Source: CAYRSA01 sp964494845
GTDB lineage: Bacteria > Patescibacteriota > Saccharimonadia > Saccharimonadales > JAGQNJ01
NCBI GenBank assembly: GCA_964494845.1
Contig: CAZBSC010000016.1
Coordinates: 1 to 16,773, forward strand
Length of the DNA: 16,773 bases
Reading direction: 5' to 3'
Shown here in pieces: positions 1-7,176 of the stretch; within the stretch, counting starts at the first letter, position 1, and the number at the start of each line of letters is the position of its first letter. Below the pieces are notes generated by a model. The model worked only from the letters and a program-made list of their open reading frames with translations, was not told the DNA's origin and ran no database searches. Position numbers and translations under genes: made by a program.

Positions 1-35
1 ATAGCTTCATGAAGAGGAGCAACGTTTTTTTTCAT
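1..35 (-). CDS. possible 5' end of a gene that leaves the window (partial)
   Basis: On the minus strand an ATG at 35-33 opens a frame reading MKKNVAPLHEA before the window ends, with no stop in 11 codons. There is no clear Shine-Dalgarno sequence. A TATGCT hexamer on the minus strand (56-61) lies about 20 nt upstream and could be a -10 element, and a dyad at 76-89 lies upstream of that. Eleven codons are too few to identify a product. It may be chance. Confidence 0.3.
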   Translation of the reverse strand, partial: MKKNVAPLHEA

Positions 36-75
36 AATTTTAATAAATTTGGCTGAGCATACAGGTCTAGTACAG

Positions 76-89
76 TTTAACAGGTTAAA
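76..89. promoter_or_regulatory. 14-bp dyad TTTAAC-AG-GTTAAA, possible operator
   Basis: A perfect 6-bp inverted repeat separated by AG. It lies between the 3' end of the zinc-ribbon gene and the possible minus-strand start at 35, upstream of a TATGCT hexamer. Placement fits an operator, but AT-rich dyads of this size arise by chance. Confidence 0.25.
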
Positions 90-100
90 ATGGGACAAAT

Positions 101-138
101 GAGACACGAAACGCATATATCCTGAGTGTCTCGTTTTT
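101..138. terminator. hairpin terminator after the 137-1345 gene
   Basis: GAGACAC (101-107) pairs with GTGTCTC (126-132) across an 18-nt loop. Read on the plus strand, the stem is followed by G and five T residues (134-138). Read on the minus strand, it comes a few bases after the stop codon of the zinc-ribbon gene, where the following tail (ATTTG) is poor. It could stop transcripts from both sides, better in the plus direction. Confidence 0.45.
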
Positions 139-1345
139 AGAGGATGATTTCAGTACCGTCCGGAGCTTTATAGGTTTTACTGAAGCCTTCTGGGCTAACG
201 TCGCTACTTATTGGCTTCTTCTTCAACTTTCCGCTCTTGATAACCAACTCTTTCATGGCTTCTTCGCCCTCATAGGCCTTCACGCGCCCGTTCAAGTACC
301 CAAGCCGATAAGATATGCCATCGCTCATTAATCGCCAGTTTGTATCGCTAAGGGCGGTATCAACTAGCTTTTTCAATGTCTTTCTGCTGTCGTTATCGTT
401 TCGATCGGGCTTACTGTCTAAACAGCTGAAGCCGACACACACATCTCGACCCATTTCAGGTTTATCTAGGTGAAATTCAATGTAGCCAGCCTTTTCTAGC
501 ACTGGTGAAAGTAGTGGCACTAGCTCAGCAATCTTTGGCTTCTTCATTTCCTTTACGGCATCATAAACATGCTTGTTATCTTCACGTTCCTTAATCTCTC
601 GACCAAGTTGGGCCATATCTTCAAAGCCTTTGCGTATTGCAAATAGATGATCGCGAAATTCTTTGTCCTCTAGGCAGTAATGGATTCTGTCTTTGGCAAA
701 GTCTGGGTCAGGTTTTTCTTTCTTAACAGATAAGTCCATTTTTTCTTTGAATATGTGCTTACATGACGTGCAGGTATAGGTAATAGTAATAGTGCTCTTA
801 GTTTTGATGGTTTTATGCGTAACTTCAGATTTACACTTGGGGCATAAGGTAGGTTTTACTTTCCAAGCGGTGCCGTCTTCCCAGAAAGCACTATTTTTAT
901 CGCAGTGGGGGCATTTGAGCATAAACAGCACTTCTTCTGGGTCGTCATACTTAGCGTTTTTATTGCGGTGCATCAGGGATTTATCTATGATTCGAAGCCC
1001 GTGCTTGCCGCAGTGATGGCAATAGGGCTCCTCGGTTAGACGAGCTGATGCTATTTGCTCGTCTTTAGCTTCGTCCCGCTCCATCCATTCAAGTATTCTT
1101 TGCTCACGCTTTTCATATCTTAAGAGTAGCTCCAAACCTATAACTTGCATATAGAAAGCATTCAGAACTAGTGCGTTGCCAGGACGGTCAATTGTATCGT
1201 CTTTAGGAAGTTTTTTAATTAAATCTGCGTGGAATTTATCATAATGGCCGATGTGATCGCGAGCATAGTCAACCGTAAATCGGTCGTACAAATCTTCGTA
1301 ATATTTGCGCTCTTTGAGGTGGGTGTACATATAGTAATTGTACAT
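137..1345 (-). CDS. hypothetical protein with two zinc ribbons (four CxxC pairs)
   Basis: A 402-residue cytoplasmic-looking protein of no family I recognise. The N-terminus (1-100) is helical and rich in Tyr and charged residues. The middle holds four CxxC pairs, at C109/C112, C145/C148, C168/C171 and C192/C195, which by spacing would build two consecutive zinc ribbons, a fold common in nucleic-acid-binding proteins. Residues 200-290 are highly charged and probably helical. The C-terminus (about 290-402) has a small alpha/beta look and ends in a lysine-rich stretch. No signal peptide, membrane segment or nuclease motif is visible. The ATG at 1345 has no good Shine-Dalgarno sequence; Met6 is an alternative. 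It is divergent from the 1504 gene across a 158-bp gap with a dyad. Zinc binding and nucleic-acid contact are inferences from the Cys spacing. Confidence 0.75.
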   Translation of the reverse strand: MYNYYMYTHLKERKYYEDLYDRFTVDYARDHIGHYDKFHADLIKKLPKDDTIDRPGNALVLNAFYMQVIGLELLLRYEKREQRILEWMERDEAKDEQIASARLTEEPYCHHCGKHGLRIIDKSLMHRNKNAKYDDPEEVLFMLKCPHCDKNSAFWEDGTAWKVKPTLCPKCKSEVTHKTIKTKSTITITYTCTSCKHIFKEKMDLSVKKEKPDPDFAKDRIHYCLEDKEFRDHLFAIRKGFEDMAQLGREIKEREDNKHVYDAVKEMKKPKIAELVPLLSPVLEKAGYIEFHLDKPEMGRDVCVGFSCLDSKPDRNDNDSRKTLKKLVDTALSDTNWRLMSDGISYRLGYLNGRVKAYEGEEAMKELVIKSGKLKKKPISSDVSPEGFSKTYKAPDGTEIIL

Positions 1346-1400
1346 TTCACTAAAGAATTGATCTACAAATACTAATTAATAGTAGGTGCATATTTCTGTG

Positions 1401-1418
1401 CGAGCATAATAATGCTCG
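1401..1418. promoter_or_regulatory. palindrome CGAGCAT-AATA-ATGCTCG between divergent genes
   Basis: A perfect 7-bp inverted repeat with a 4-bp centre, lying between the divergent genes starting at 1345 (minus) and 1504 (plus), about 50 bp upstream of the plus-strand -35. No T-run follows. The position between divergent promoters suggests an operator. The rest of the 1346-1503 gap shows nothing beyond this and the 1469 promoter. Confidence 0.4.
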
Positions 1419-1468
1419 TAAAGAAAGACAGGAAGCACACAAGCAAAGGACGAACACTATTGTGTAGC

Positions 1469-1497
1469 TTGACGAACTACTAATATTTTGCTATGCT
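1469..1497 (+). promoter_or_regulatory. sigma70-type promoter, TTGACG-17-TATGCT, for a leaderless gene
   Basis: TTGACG at 1469-1474, a 17-bp spacer and TATGCT at 1492-1497, preceded by TG at 1489-1490 (extended -10). A start of transcription about 7 nt after the -10 falls on 1504, which is the A of the ATG of the next gene. Spacing and hexamers are close to consensus, so this is the best promoter in the window. Confidence 0.7.
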
Positions 1498-1503
1498 AGA
1501 ATT

Positions 1504-1941
1504 ATGAATGACTTAAATAACTTCGGAGGGTTCAAAAAATTCGTAAAGAGTGCGACTCGTATTATTGATAAGATTTCGATAACTACTGGTGGCGCCTTAG
1601 GCTTTTCTACTAGCTTCTCTAATGACCACAAACTTCAGGATTATTCTGGGGTAGTTTTGTACTGGAATGACCAGTCTCAAGATATTGGCGTTCGATTTGT
1701 AGCTACTGACGAAGATGGCTCACTTAAGCTAAAAGCCAATAATAATGGGAATGGTTACACGGTGAACGCTAAGTCATTCTTTGTAACGAATCGTATCGAC
1801 ACAGCAAAAAAGCATGGGAGATATGAGTACGAGACAAAACCTTTGTCTGACTACAATTTAAGCAGCGAAGATTCTCTGTATATTATCAGTCTGAAAGATA
1901 AAAATGATGATCAAGGAGGTGAAGAATTACAGATACAATAA
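1504..1941 (+). CDS. hypothetical protein, probably translated from a leaderless mRNA
   Basis: A 145-residue acidic protein I cannot place in a named family. Residues 20-95 look like a beta-rich domain (a Gly-Gly-Ala-Leu-Gly-Phe turn at 29-34, then alternating strands), and the tail from about 125 is acidic and probably disordered. There is no signal peptide, membrane segment or Cys cluster. The start ATG at 1504 has no Shine-Dalgarno sequence, and the promoter just upstream predicts transcription beginning at or within a base or two of the ATG, so leaderless initiation is the simplest reading. A hairpin follows the stop. It shares orientation with the nuclease-like gene at 2078 but sits 136 bp from it, so the two need not be one operon. 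Confidence 0.7.
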   Translation: MNDLNNFGGFKKFVKSATRIIDKISITTGGALGFSTSFSNDHKLQDYSGVVLYWNDQSQDIGVRFVATDEDGSLKLKANNNGNGYTVNAKSFFVTNRIDTAKKHGRYEYETKPLSDYNLSSEDSLYIISLKDKNDDQGGEELQIQ

Positions 1942-1954
1942 GCACTAAAACGAA

Positions 1955-1982
1955 GAAATGACCCGCGCTAACGAGTCATTTC
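1955..1982 (+). terminator. hairpin after the 1504 gene (weak terminator)
   Basis: GAAATGAC (1955-1962) pairs with GTCATTTC (1975-1982) over a 12-nt loop, 13 nt past the stop codon. Only three T residues close the stem and the tail is CGGG, so it may stabilise the 3' end rather than terminate on its own. Confidence 0.4.
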
Positions 1983-2037
1983 GGGAACATAAAATTGCCG
2001 GAAAGCAAAATTAACGTTCTTTTTATATTATCGCAGA

Positions 2038-2063
2038 GTTTAATAATATTGTCAATAATTAAC
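2038..2063. promoter_or_regulatory. AT-rich dyad over the presumed promoter of the SNase-like gene
   Basis: TATTG-T-CAATA (2047-2057) is an 11-bp perfect dyad, flanked by GTTTAAT on the left and ATTAAC on the right to give a larger imperfect inverted repeat. A TAATAT (2044-2049) inside it could be a -10, with no convincing -35. It may be an operator of the gene starting at 2078. Confidence 0.25.
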
Positions 2064-2077
2064 AGGAGACAAATACA

Positions 2078-2368
2078 GTGGCAGATTTTACAGTTAAAGA
2101 AGTAGTAGATGGTGACACATTTAGTGTTGCTGGCGGATGGAAATGGGATAGTAAGCTTGGAGACTATGTTCGCCCACTAGGCTATAACACACCAGAACAA
2201 GGAAAACCAGGATATCAAGAGGCAAAGAATAAACTAAAAAATTTAATTGAAGGTAAGCAGGTTACGATACCTAAAGCGACCAGTATAGATGATTATGGAA
2301 GGTTACTCGCAGACGTACATTTCAATGGTAGAAACTTAGCTGACTACTTTGTAGAGTATAAGGTTTAG
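2078..2368 (+). CDS. minimal staphylococcal-nuclease (SNase/TNase) domain protein
   Basis: A 96-residue protein with the motif pattern of the thermonuclease OB fold, which in the family cuts DNA and RNA using Ca2+. Visible are V-x-D-G-D-T-F at 10-15 (metal ligands D11/D13, T14), V-R-P-L-G-x-N-T-P-E at 31-40 and D-x-Y-G-R at 71-75. The catalytic trio of the family (Arg35, Glu43, Arg87 in the S. aureus enzyme) maps to R32, E40 and R75, with the Arg-Glu spacing of eight kept exactly, so activity is plausible. The usual Asp before Thr in the E43 loop is Asn here (N37). It is much shorter than the roughly 149-residue mature enzyme, lacking the C-terminal helices, and has no signal peptide, so it probably acts inside the cell or on an incoming substrate. 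Start is GTG at 2078 with an AGGAG at 2064-2068. Confidence 0.85.
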   Translation: MADFTVKEVVDGDTFSVAGGWKWDSKLGDYVRPLGYNTPEQGKPGYQEAKNKLKNLIEGKQVTIPKATSIDDYGRLLADVHFNGRNLADYFVEYKV

Positions 2369-2384
2369 TAGGATATTCTATCTT

Positions 2385-2464
2385 AAGCGCTCCGCTGCAA
2401 AATGGAGGAGCCCAGCGACTCAGGTCAGCATGGAAGAGCTCCTCGATTTGGCTACGGGGCGCTT
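2385..2464. repeat. 80-nt structured inverted repeat between convergent genes
   Basis: Nested stems: AAGCGCTCCG (2385-2394) with CGGGGCGCTT (2455-2464), ten pairs including one G-U, then GAGGAGC (2405-2411) with GCTCCTC (2438-2444), then a weak inner hairpin. The plus strand continues with only two more T. It fills the gap between the plus-strand SNase-like gene and the end of the minus-strand operon, so a bidirectional terminator is the dull explanation. The length, the symmetric 10-nt internal loop and the second G+C-rich stem go beyond a simple terminator. Confidence 0.55.
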
Positions 2465-2469
2465 TTAAG

Positions 2470-2706
2470 TTACAAGTTTACCGTTCTTGGTTTTGCACCA
2501 TCAGCGGGGCCTATTAATCCCTCAAGCTCCATGCGTTCTAGTATTTCTGCTGATTTTTCATAGCTAATCTTCAAATCACGTTGTAATAGTGCAGCAGAAA
2601 CTTCTTTTTTAAACCCCACCAGTTCCTTGGCTCGTCTATATGTTTCATCGGGTGTACACTTTGACTCATCATGTCCACAGTTCTTGCAAATGTTGCTGTC
2701 ACTCAT
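2470..2706 (-). CDS. stand-alone FtsK-gamma-like winged-helix protein with an N-terminal Cys/His cluster
   Basis: A 78-residue protein. Residues about 25-78 follow the consensus of the FtsK gamma domain, the winged helix that reads the KOPS DNA sequence at the end of FtsK/SpoIIIE translocases. The signature parts seen are V-S-A-A-L-L-Q-R-D-L-K-I-S-Y, E-R-M-E-L-E-G-L-I-G-P and G-A-K-P-R. The N-terminus (C7, C10, H12, C17) could bind one zinc ion. No FtsK motor domain is present in the window. The ATG overlaps the stop of the upstream DUF2779 gene by 4 bp (ATGA) and has a GGAGG about 5 nt upstream, so it is translationally coupled as the last gene of the operon. Inferred role: sequence-specific DNA-binding partner or operon regulator. 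Domain call is fairly sure, function is not known. Confidence 0.8.
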   Translation of the reverse strand: MSDSNICKNCGHDESKCTPDETYRRAKELVGFKKEVSAALLQRDLKISYEKSAEILERMELEGLIGPADGAKPRTVNL

Positions 2707-4067
2707 ACAACCTCCAGTAGTTTTTTATAAATCTCTACCATAGCTAACGTGTCTAATTTGCAGTATTCAATAAGGTCGGCAAGTATTTGGTCTTTTTGAT
2801 CAGCTCTCTTTTCATCTAAGATCGCTTCCATCCATAGGCGCTGTGCTGAACCGCCTTCTTGAATACCAAGCTCTTTGTAAGAAAGCTCAGGACACAAGAC
2901 TGGTAGAACTTGTTTAATACTTGCGCTTCCTTCAAATCGGGGATCATCGTACCATCTCTTTTTAAATGGAATAATAAGGTCAACAACACGACCATTTAAC
3001 GATTCCATAGCTTCTTTGTATTCGGGGATCATGTCACCCATCTCGGTATTTCGACTCTTTTCAAAGTTTTCGTACCATACCAGTACCGTGCCTTCGGTAC
3101 CAATATCTTTACATAACTGCTCTACAAGTGGACGAGACGGGTCAGAATTTTCGCGGTGCAAATATTCTTTATATTCAACTTCTGTTCCAGGTTTGCGGAT
3201 TATATGCAAAGAGTACTGAAACGGAACTTGTTGGTAGGGCCTGTGGCCATCAAAGTAAGGGATGAGCCCAGACATTGTTTCATAGTCGAGAAAATATAGG
3301 GGGTACTGCAAGCTATCTAAAAACTTCTTTATTTCTTCGTAATTAATCGTAGGTTTTACATCTGTTGGATACTCTTTAGGTTCTTGCGGAACGATATTTG
3401 CGTATATTTGTAGCCAATCGTATTTTGAGCCTAGCTTTGCAAGTTCTGGAGATGGATCTGGCATGGTTTTATGACTCGATACGGAAAGTGCCATTGGCAT
3501 ATACTTGGCAGTTAGCTCTCCCTTAGACCGGACCTTATCAGTTATATCTTCAATCTTAGTTATTTCTTCAGCCTTAACAGGGCCATTTCTCACATATTTG
3601 TTATTTACATGAATAACACTAATTGACTTAACAGAATAGCCACATCCCTCAAGCACAGCTACCTGAAATGCAAGATCAAATTCGTGCTCGACTTTTGCAC
3701 TAGTACTGGCTTTGATTTCATATAAGTCCAGCTCTTTTTCATCACTAAAACTAACTATGTCGCAGATGCATGTGAATTGTCCCCACTCGAATCTTGGCTG
3801 AAACAGAACTTGCGCACCATTTGCTATAGCATCTTGTGTCCTTTGGGGCATTGTCCAGTAGTTAGCTTCAGAGTCATCAAATGAAAATCCAATAGTAGTG
3901 CCCTCGGGGAAAAGAGATTCGGCGTATGGTTCAAAGAGGTGACCAGCATCAAATAAGGCTTGAGTATTGTCGTCTACTGATGGAATCTTGGATGGGTCAT
4001 TTTTCTTCACCCAAAGCCATGCAGGATGTTTCAAGAAAAGCATGTAATCAGATTTTGAAAGTATCAT
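2703..4067 (-). CDS. DUF2779 protein: Cas4-like plus DnaQ-like (DEDD) nuclease domains
   Basis: 454 residues from the ATG at 4067. The N-terminal half resembles the Cas4/RecB-like PD-(D/E)XK fold: a G-x-L-F-E-P-Y-A segment (42-49), C-D-I-V (102-105), the E-x-K pair Y-E-I-K (116-119) and an A-F-Q motif (133-135). The C-terminal half is the DUF2779 region, which looks like a DnaQ/RNase-H-fold 3'-5' exonuclease, with D261-x-E263 (F-L-D-Y-E-T), D363 and Y-C-x-x-D ending at D439. Both active sites look intact. I chose the ATG at 4067 because L-S-K-S-D-Y directly after it is the typical family start and it lies 1 nt after the hsdR stop (TGAtATG), which suits re-initiation. An ATG at 4103 and a TTG at 4121 would add 12 or 18 residues overlapping hsdR. 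The wider family is poorly characterised; a DNA or RNA processing role beside hsdR is inferred. Confidence 0.85.
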   Translation of the reverse strand: MILSKSDYMLFLKHPAWLWVKKNDPSKIPSVDDNTQALFDAGHLFEPYAESLFPEGTTIGFSFDDSEANYWTMPQRTQDAIANGAQVLFQPRFEWGQFTCICDIVSFSDEKELDLYEIKASTSAKVEHEFDLAFQVAVLEGCGYSVKSISVIHVNNKYVRNGPVKAEEITKIEDITDKVRSKGELTAKYMPMALSVSSHKTMPDPSPELAKLGSKYDWLQIYANIVPQEPKEYPTDVKPTINYEEIKKFLDSLQYPLYFLDYETMSGLIPYFDGHRPYQQVPFQYSLHIIRKPGTEVEYKEYLHRENSDPSRPLVEQLCKDIGTEGTVLVWYENFEKSRNTEMGDMIPEYKEAMESLNGRVVDLIIPFKKRWYDDPRFEGSASIKQVLPVLCPELSYKELGIQEGGSAQRLWMEAILDEKRADQKDQILADLIEYCKLDTLAMVEIYKKLLEVV

Positions 4068-4068
4068 A

Positions 4069-7000
4069 TCAGGTCTTTGATTGACGGCTCCATTCGTTGC
4101 CATATCGTCGAGCCTGCTCAAGCACTAGGTCTGTGGCTAGCGCTTGTTGGTCGGGCGGATATCCATATTTAGCTAATGTTTTCTTTACATTGATTCTTAA
4201 CTTTGCCTGAACACTTTTACGCACAAACCAGTCGATCGAAGCATCTCTTCTGATTTGTTCAACGAGTATTTTTGCAATCTCTCTCAGCTGTTTGTCATCC
4301 ATTACTTCGCGCGCACTACCGTTTTCTACTAGTGCGTCATAAAACACAATTTCATCCTCAGACAAACCTTCTACTTTACCTTCACTTACTGCCTCTCGAA
4401 TATCTTTGCCAACTGCTATCAATTCTTCAATCACTTGGGCTGCCTCAACAGTACCATTTCTATATCTGTTAAGTGCTTTTTTTAGCATTTCTGAAAACTT
4501 AGCGTCTTTAACAGCATTACGACTAAATTTTGCTTTGACTTCATCGTTGAGCAGTCTTTGAAGTGCTTCAACTGCTAAGTTTTTGCGCTCCATGTTTCTG
4601 ATTTCTGCAAAAAACTCATCACTCAAAATTGAAATTTCTGGTTTCTCTAACCCTGCGGCCTCAAACACATCAACGACACCAACAGGAGCGATGGCTTTAT
4701 CTACTATCTGCTTTAATGCTGACCTGTATTCTTGATCAGAAATTGTGGTACTACGAGCGGATACTTTTTCTATGCGAGCTTTTATCGCCTGGAAGAATGC
4801 AACTTCTTCACGAATAGCCACGGCGTCAGGTTGTGGCATAGAAATAGCAAAGGCTTTACTAAGCTCCAGCACGGTTTGTTTGATTCGCTTTTCACCATTT
4901 TCTAAGCCTAATATATAGTCCTCAGCATCAAGAATTATTTGTAGTTGGTCGTTTGTTGTAGCACTGAAGTAGCGTATGTAATCAAACTTCCCAAATAAAT
5001 CTCGTACCACCTCGTAACGCATCTTCATTTGAGCAACTGCTTCTGCTATATCGAGCTGTGGAGATCCCTCTCCACCACCACGGGTATAGTCTGCCATTGC
5101 GTCACGAAGTGCTCCAGCAACGCCAAGATAGTCAACAACTAGGCCGCCTTCTTTCCCAGGCCATACACGGTTGACGCGAGCGATAGCTTGCATAAGGTTG
5201 TGACCTTTAAGGGGCTTGTCTAAGTACATAGTGTGCATGCTTGGTACGTCGAAGCCAGTGAGCCACATGTCGCAGACAATTACCATTTCAAGCGGATCAT
5301 CTGGATTTTTAATACGCTTTTCTATCGCCTTGATTCGTTTTTTATTACGAATATGGGGCTGTAAGTGTTCGGGGTCACTCGCAGAACCTGTAATTATAAC
5401 CTTTATAACGCCCTTGTCGTCATCTTCGCTGTGCCAGTCTGATCGGTAGGCAGTAATTTTTTCATATAATTCAGCTGCAATGTTGCGGCTCATTGTAACA
5501 ATCATGCCCTTACCATCAATAGCTTCTTGACGTGCTTCAAAGTGTTCAATGATATCAAGTGCTATAGTATTTAATCTTTCGGCATTTCCAACGATGGCTT
5601 CTTTTTGTGCATACTCAGCCTTAAGCTTATCTTGCCTGGTAATTTCTTCACCTTCAAGTAACTCATCAACCTCTTTATCGAGCCATTCTTTGGTTTCTTC
5701 ATCCATGCCAAGGTCTACTAGGCGGCTTTCATAAAAGATCTGTACTGTCGCGCCGTCAATTACTGCTTGTTTGACGTCATAAATATCTACATATTCACCA
5801 AATACGGCTGGGGTAGATTTGTCCTCTGACTCAATAGGAGTACCAGTAAATCCGATATAGCTCGCCATAGGTAGAGCATCACGCATATATTTTGCGTAAC
5901 CGTATACTAAATGAGAGTCACTATCACGGATACGAGCCTTTAGTCCATATTGGCTACGGTGGGCTTCGTCAGCCATGACGATTACATTTCGCCTATCTGT
6001 TAGTACTGGTAGGGTATCTTCCTCGTCTTCAGGGGAGAACTTTTGAATCGTAGTAAAGATTATCCCACCTGCATTTCTTTCAAGCAATTTACGTAGATCA
6101 CCGCGATTTTCGGCTTGTTTAGGATCTTCGCCTAGTAAATCACGACAAGCACTAAAGGTGCCAAACAACTGGCCGTCGAGGTCATTTCGATCGGTCACTA
6201 CTACTATAGTTGGGTTTCGTAATTCGCGACTACGAGTCATTTTTCCGGTGTAAAACACCATGCTCAAAGACTTGCCCGAACCTTGGGTGTGCCAAACCAC
6301 TCCTGCACGCTGGTCACCACCATCACTACTTGCTCTCAGTGTACTACTCAGAGCTTTATTAACTACCCAATATTGGTGATAAGCAGCTACTTTTTTAACT
6401 ACTTTTGCTTCGTCTTTATCATCCCGCTCAAACACAATAAAGTTCTGAATTATGTCTAAGAGTCTTTCATGATTACATACACCGCGAACGAGTACATCAA
6501 GCATTGGTACGCGCCCAGCCTCTTTCTCGCCATCAATAGTCTTCCAGGGCATCATACGTTCAAGCGAGCTGGTGACTGTTCCCATTTCAGACTCCAAACC
6601 ATCGCTAATAATGCACAGTTCGTTAAACCTAAAGAAGTCACTAATTTCACTCTTATATGTTTGGATTTGCCTAAATGCAGACTGTAGATCTGCTTTGCTA
6701 TCCGCTGCATTTTTAAGCTCCATCAGCACTAACGGGAGACCATTAACAAACAGTACAACGTCAGGACGGCGGTTGTAGTCTCCTTGTAAAATTGTAAGCT
6801 GGTTAACGGCTACGAACTCATTTGCAGTCGGATTTTCAAAATCGATTATCTGCACCTGATCGTGTTTTATCTCGCCTGAAGCGTTCCTATACTGAACTGG
6901 CACACCATTAACAATTAAATTGTGTAAAGCTTGGTTATTTTCTAGTAAAGTGGGCTCATCTATGCGTACAATCTTTTTGAATGCTTCATCAAGTGCGGGT

Positions 7001-7176
7001 TGCGGGATAACGGGATTAAGTTTAACCAAGGCTGCTTTCAGTCGTTCATTTAACACCGTGTCACGATAATCACGCTCGCCGCTGCCATCAGGGCCAATAT
7101 CTGGGCCATGCAAAATCTGCCAGTTCATACCACTCAGGGTCTCTAGTATTGATTGTTCAATTTGATCTTCGTTCAT
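4069..7176 (-). CDS. hsdR: type I restriction enzyme, R subunit
   Basis: 1035 residues, a normal length for HsdR, the motor and nuclease subunit of the HsdR2M2S complex that translocates DNA with ATP and cuts away from the unmethylated target. The N-terminal endonuclease has R-P-D-V-V (D139) and M-E-L-K-N (E153, K155), followed by Q169 and Y174 of the QxxxY motif. The SF2 motor follows with Walker A T-Q-G-S-G-K-S at 297-303, a D-E-A-H box at 403-406 and a conserved T-G-T-P-I segment. From about 750 onward the chain is helical, as expected for the domain that docks on the methylase core. The ATG overlaps the last codon of the Shedu-like gene by 4 bp (ATGA) and has AAGAAG nearby. All catalytic motifs look intact, so the enzyme should be functional. 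Confidence 0.97.
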   Translation of the reverse strand: MNEDQIEQSILETLSGMNWQILHGPDIGPDGSGERDYRDTVLNERLKAALVKLNPVIPQPALDEAFKKIVRIDEPTLLENNQALHNLIVNGVPVQYRNASGEIKHDQVQIIDFENPTANEFVAVNQLTILQGDYNRRPDVVLFVNGLPLVLMELKNAADSKADLQSAFRQIQTYKSEISDFFRFNELCIISDGLESEMGTVTSSLERMMPWKTIDGEKEAGRVPMLDVLVRGVCNHERLLDIIQNFIVFERDDKDEAKVVKKVAAYHQYWVVNKALSSTLRASSDGGDQRAGVVWHTQGSGKSLSMVFYTGKMTRSRELRNPTIVVVTDRNDLDGQLFGTFSACRDLLGEDPKQAENRGDLRKLLERNAGGIIFTTIQKFSPEDEEDTLPVLTDRRNVIVMADEAHRSQYGLKARIRDSDSHLVYGYAKYMRDALPMASYIGFTGTPIESEDKSTPAVFGEYVDIYDVKQAVIDGATVQIFYESRLVDLGMDEETKEWLDKEVDELLEGEEITRQDKLKAEYAQKEAIVGNAERLNTIALDIIEHFEARQEAIDGKGMIVTMSRNIAAELYEKITAYRSDWHSEDDDKGVIKVIITGSASDPEHLQPHIRNKKRIKAIEKRIKNPDDPLEMVIVCDMWLTGFDVPSMHTMYLDKPLKGHNLMQAIARVNRVWPGKEGGLVVDYLGVAGALRDAMADYTRGGGEGSPQLDIAEAVAQMKMRYEVVRDLFGKFDYIRYFSATTNDQLQIILDAEDYILGLENGEKRIKQTVLELSKAFAISMPQPDAVAIREEVAFFQAIKARIEKVSARSTTISDQEYRSALKQIVDKAIAPVGVVDVFEAAGLEKPEISILSDEFFAEIRNMERKNLAVEALQRLLNDEVKAKFSRNAVKDAKFSEMLKKALNRYRNGTVEAAQVIEELIAVGKDIREAVSEGKVEGLSEDEIVFYDALVENGSAREVMDDKQLREIAKILVEQIRRDASIDWFVRKSVQAKLRINVKKTLAKYGYPPDQQALATDLVLEQARRYGNEWSRQSKT

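Noticed and set aside
792..1016. Open frame on the plus strand opposite the zinc-ribbon gene
   Set aside because: It is Cys/Leu/Ser-rich, lies wholly within a better-supported gene on the other strand and lacks a ribosome site; the same applies to the other frames antisense to hsdR, hsdM and the terminase.
2385..2464. Integron attC site
   Set aside because: The ends lack the RYYYAAC/GTTRRRY core sites, and there is no integron integrase.
4069..4121. Upstream extension of the DUF2779 protein from TTG 4121 or ATG 4103
   Set aside because: It would overlap the hsdR 3' end in another frame, and the family-like start L-S-K-S-D-Y follows the ATG at 4067, 1 nt after the hsdR stop. Not excluded.
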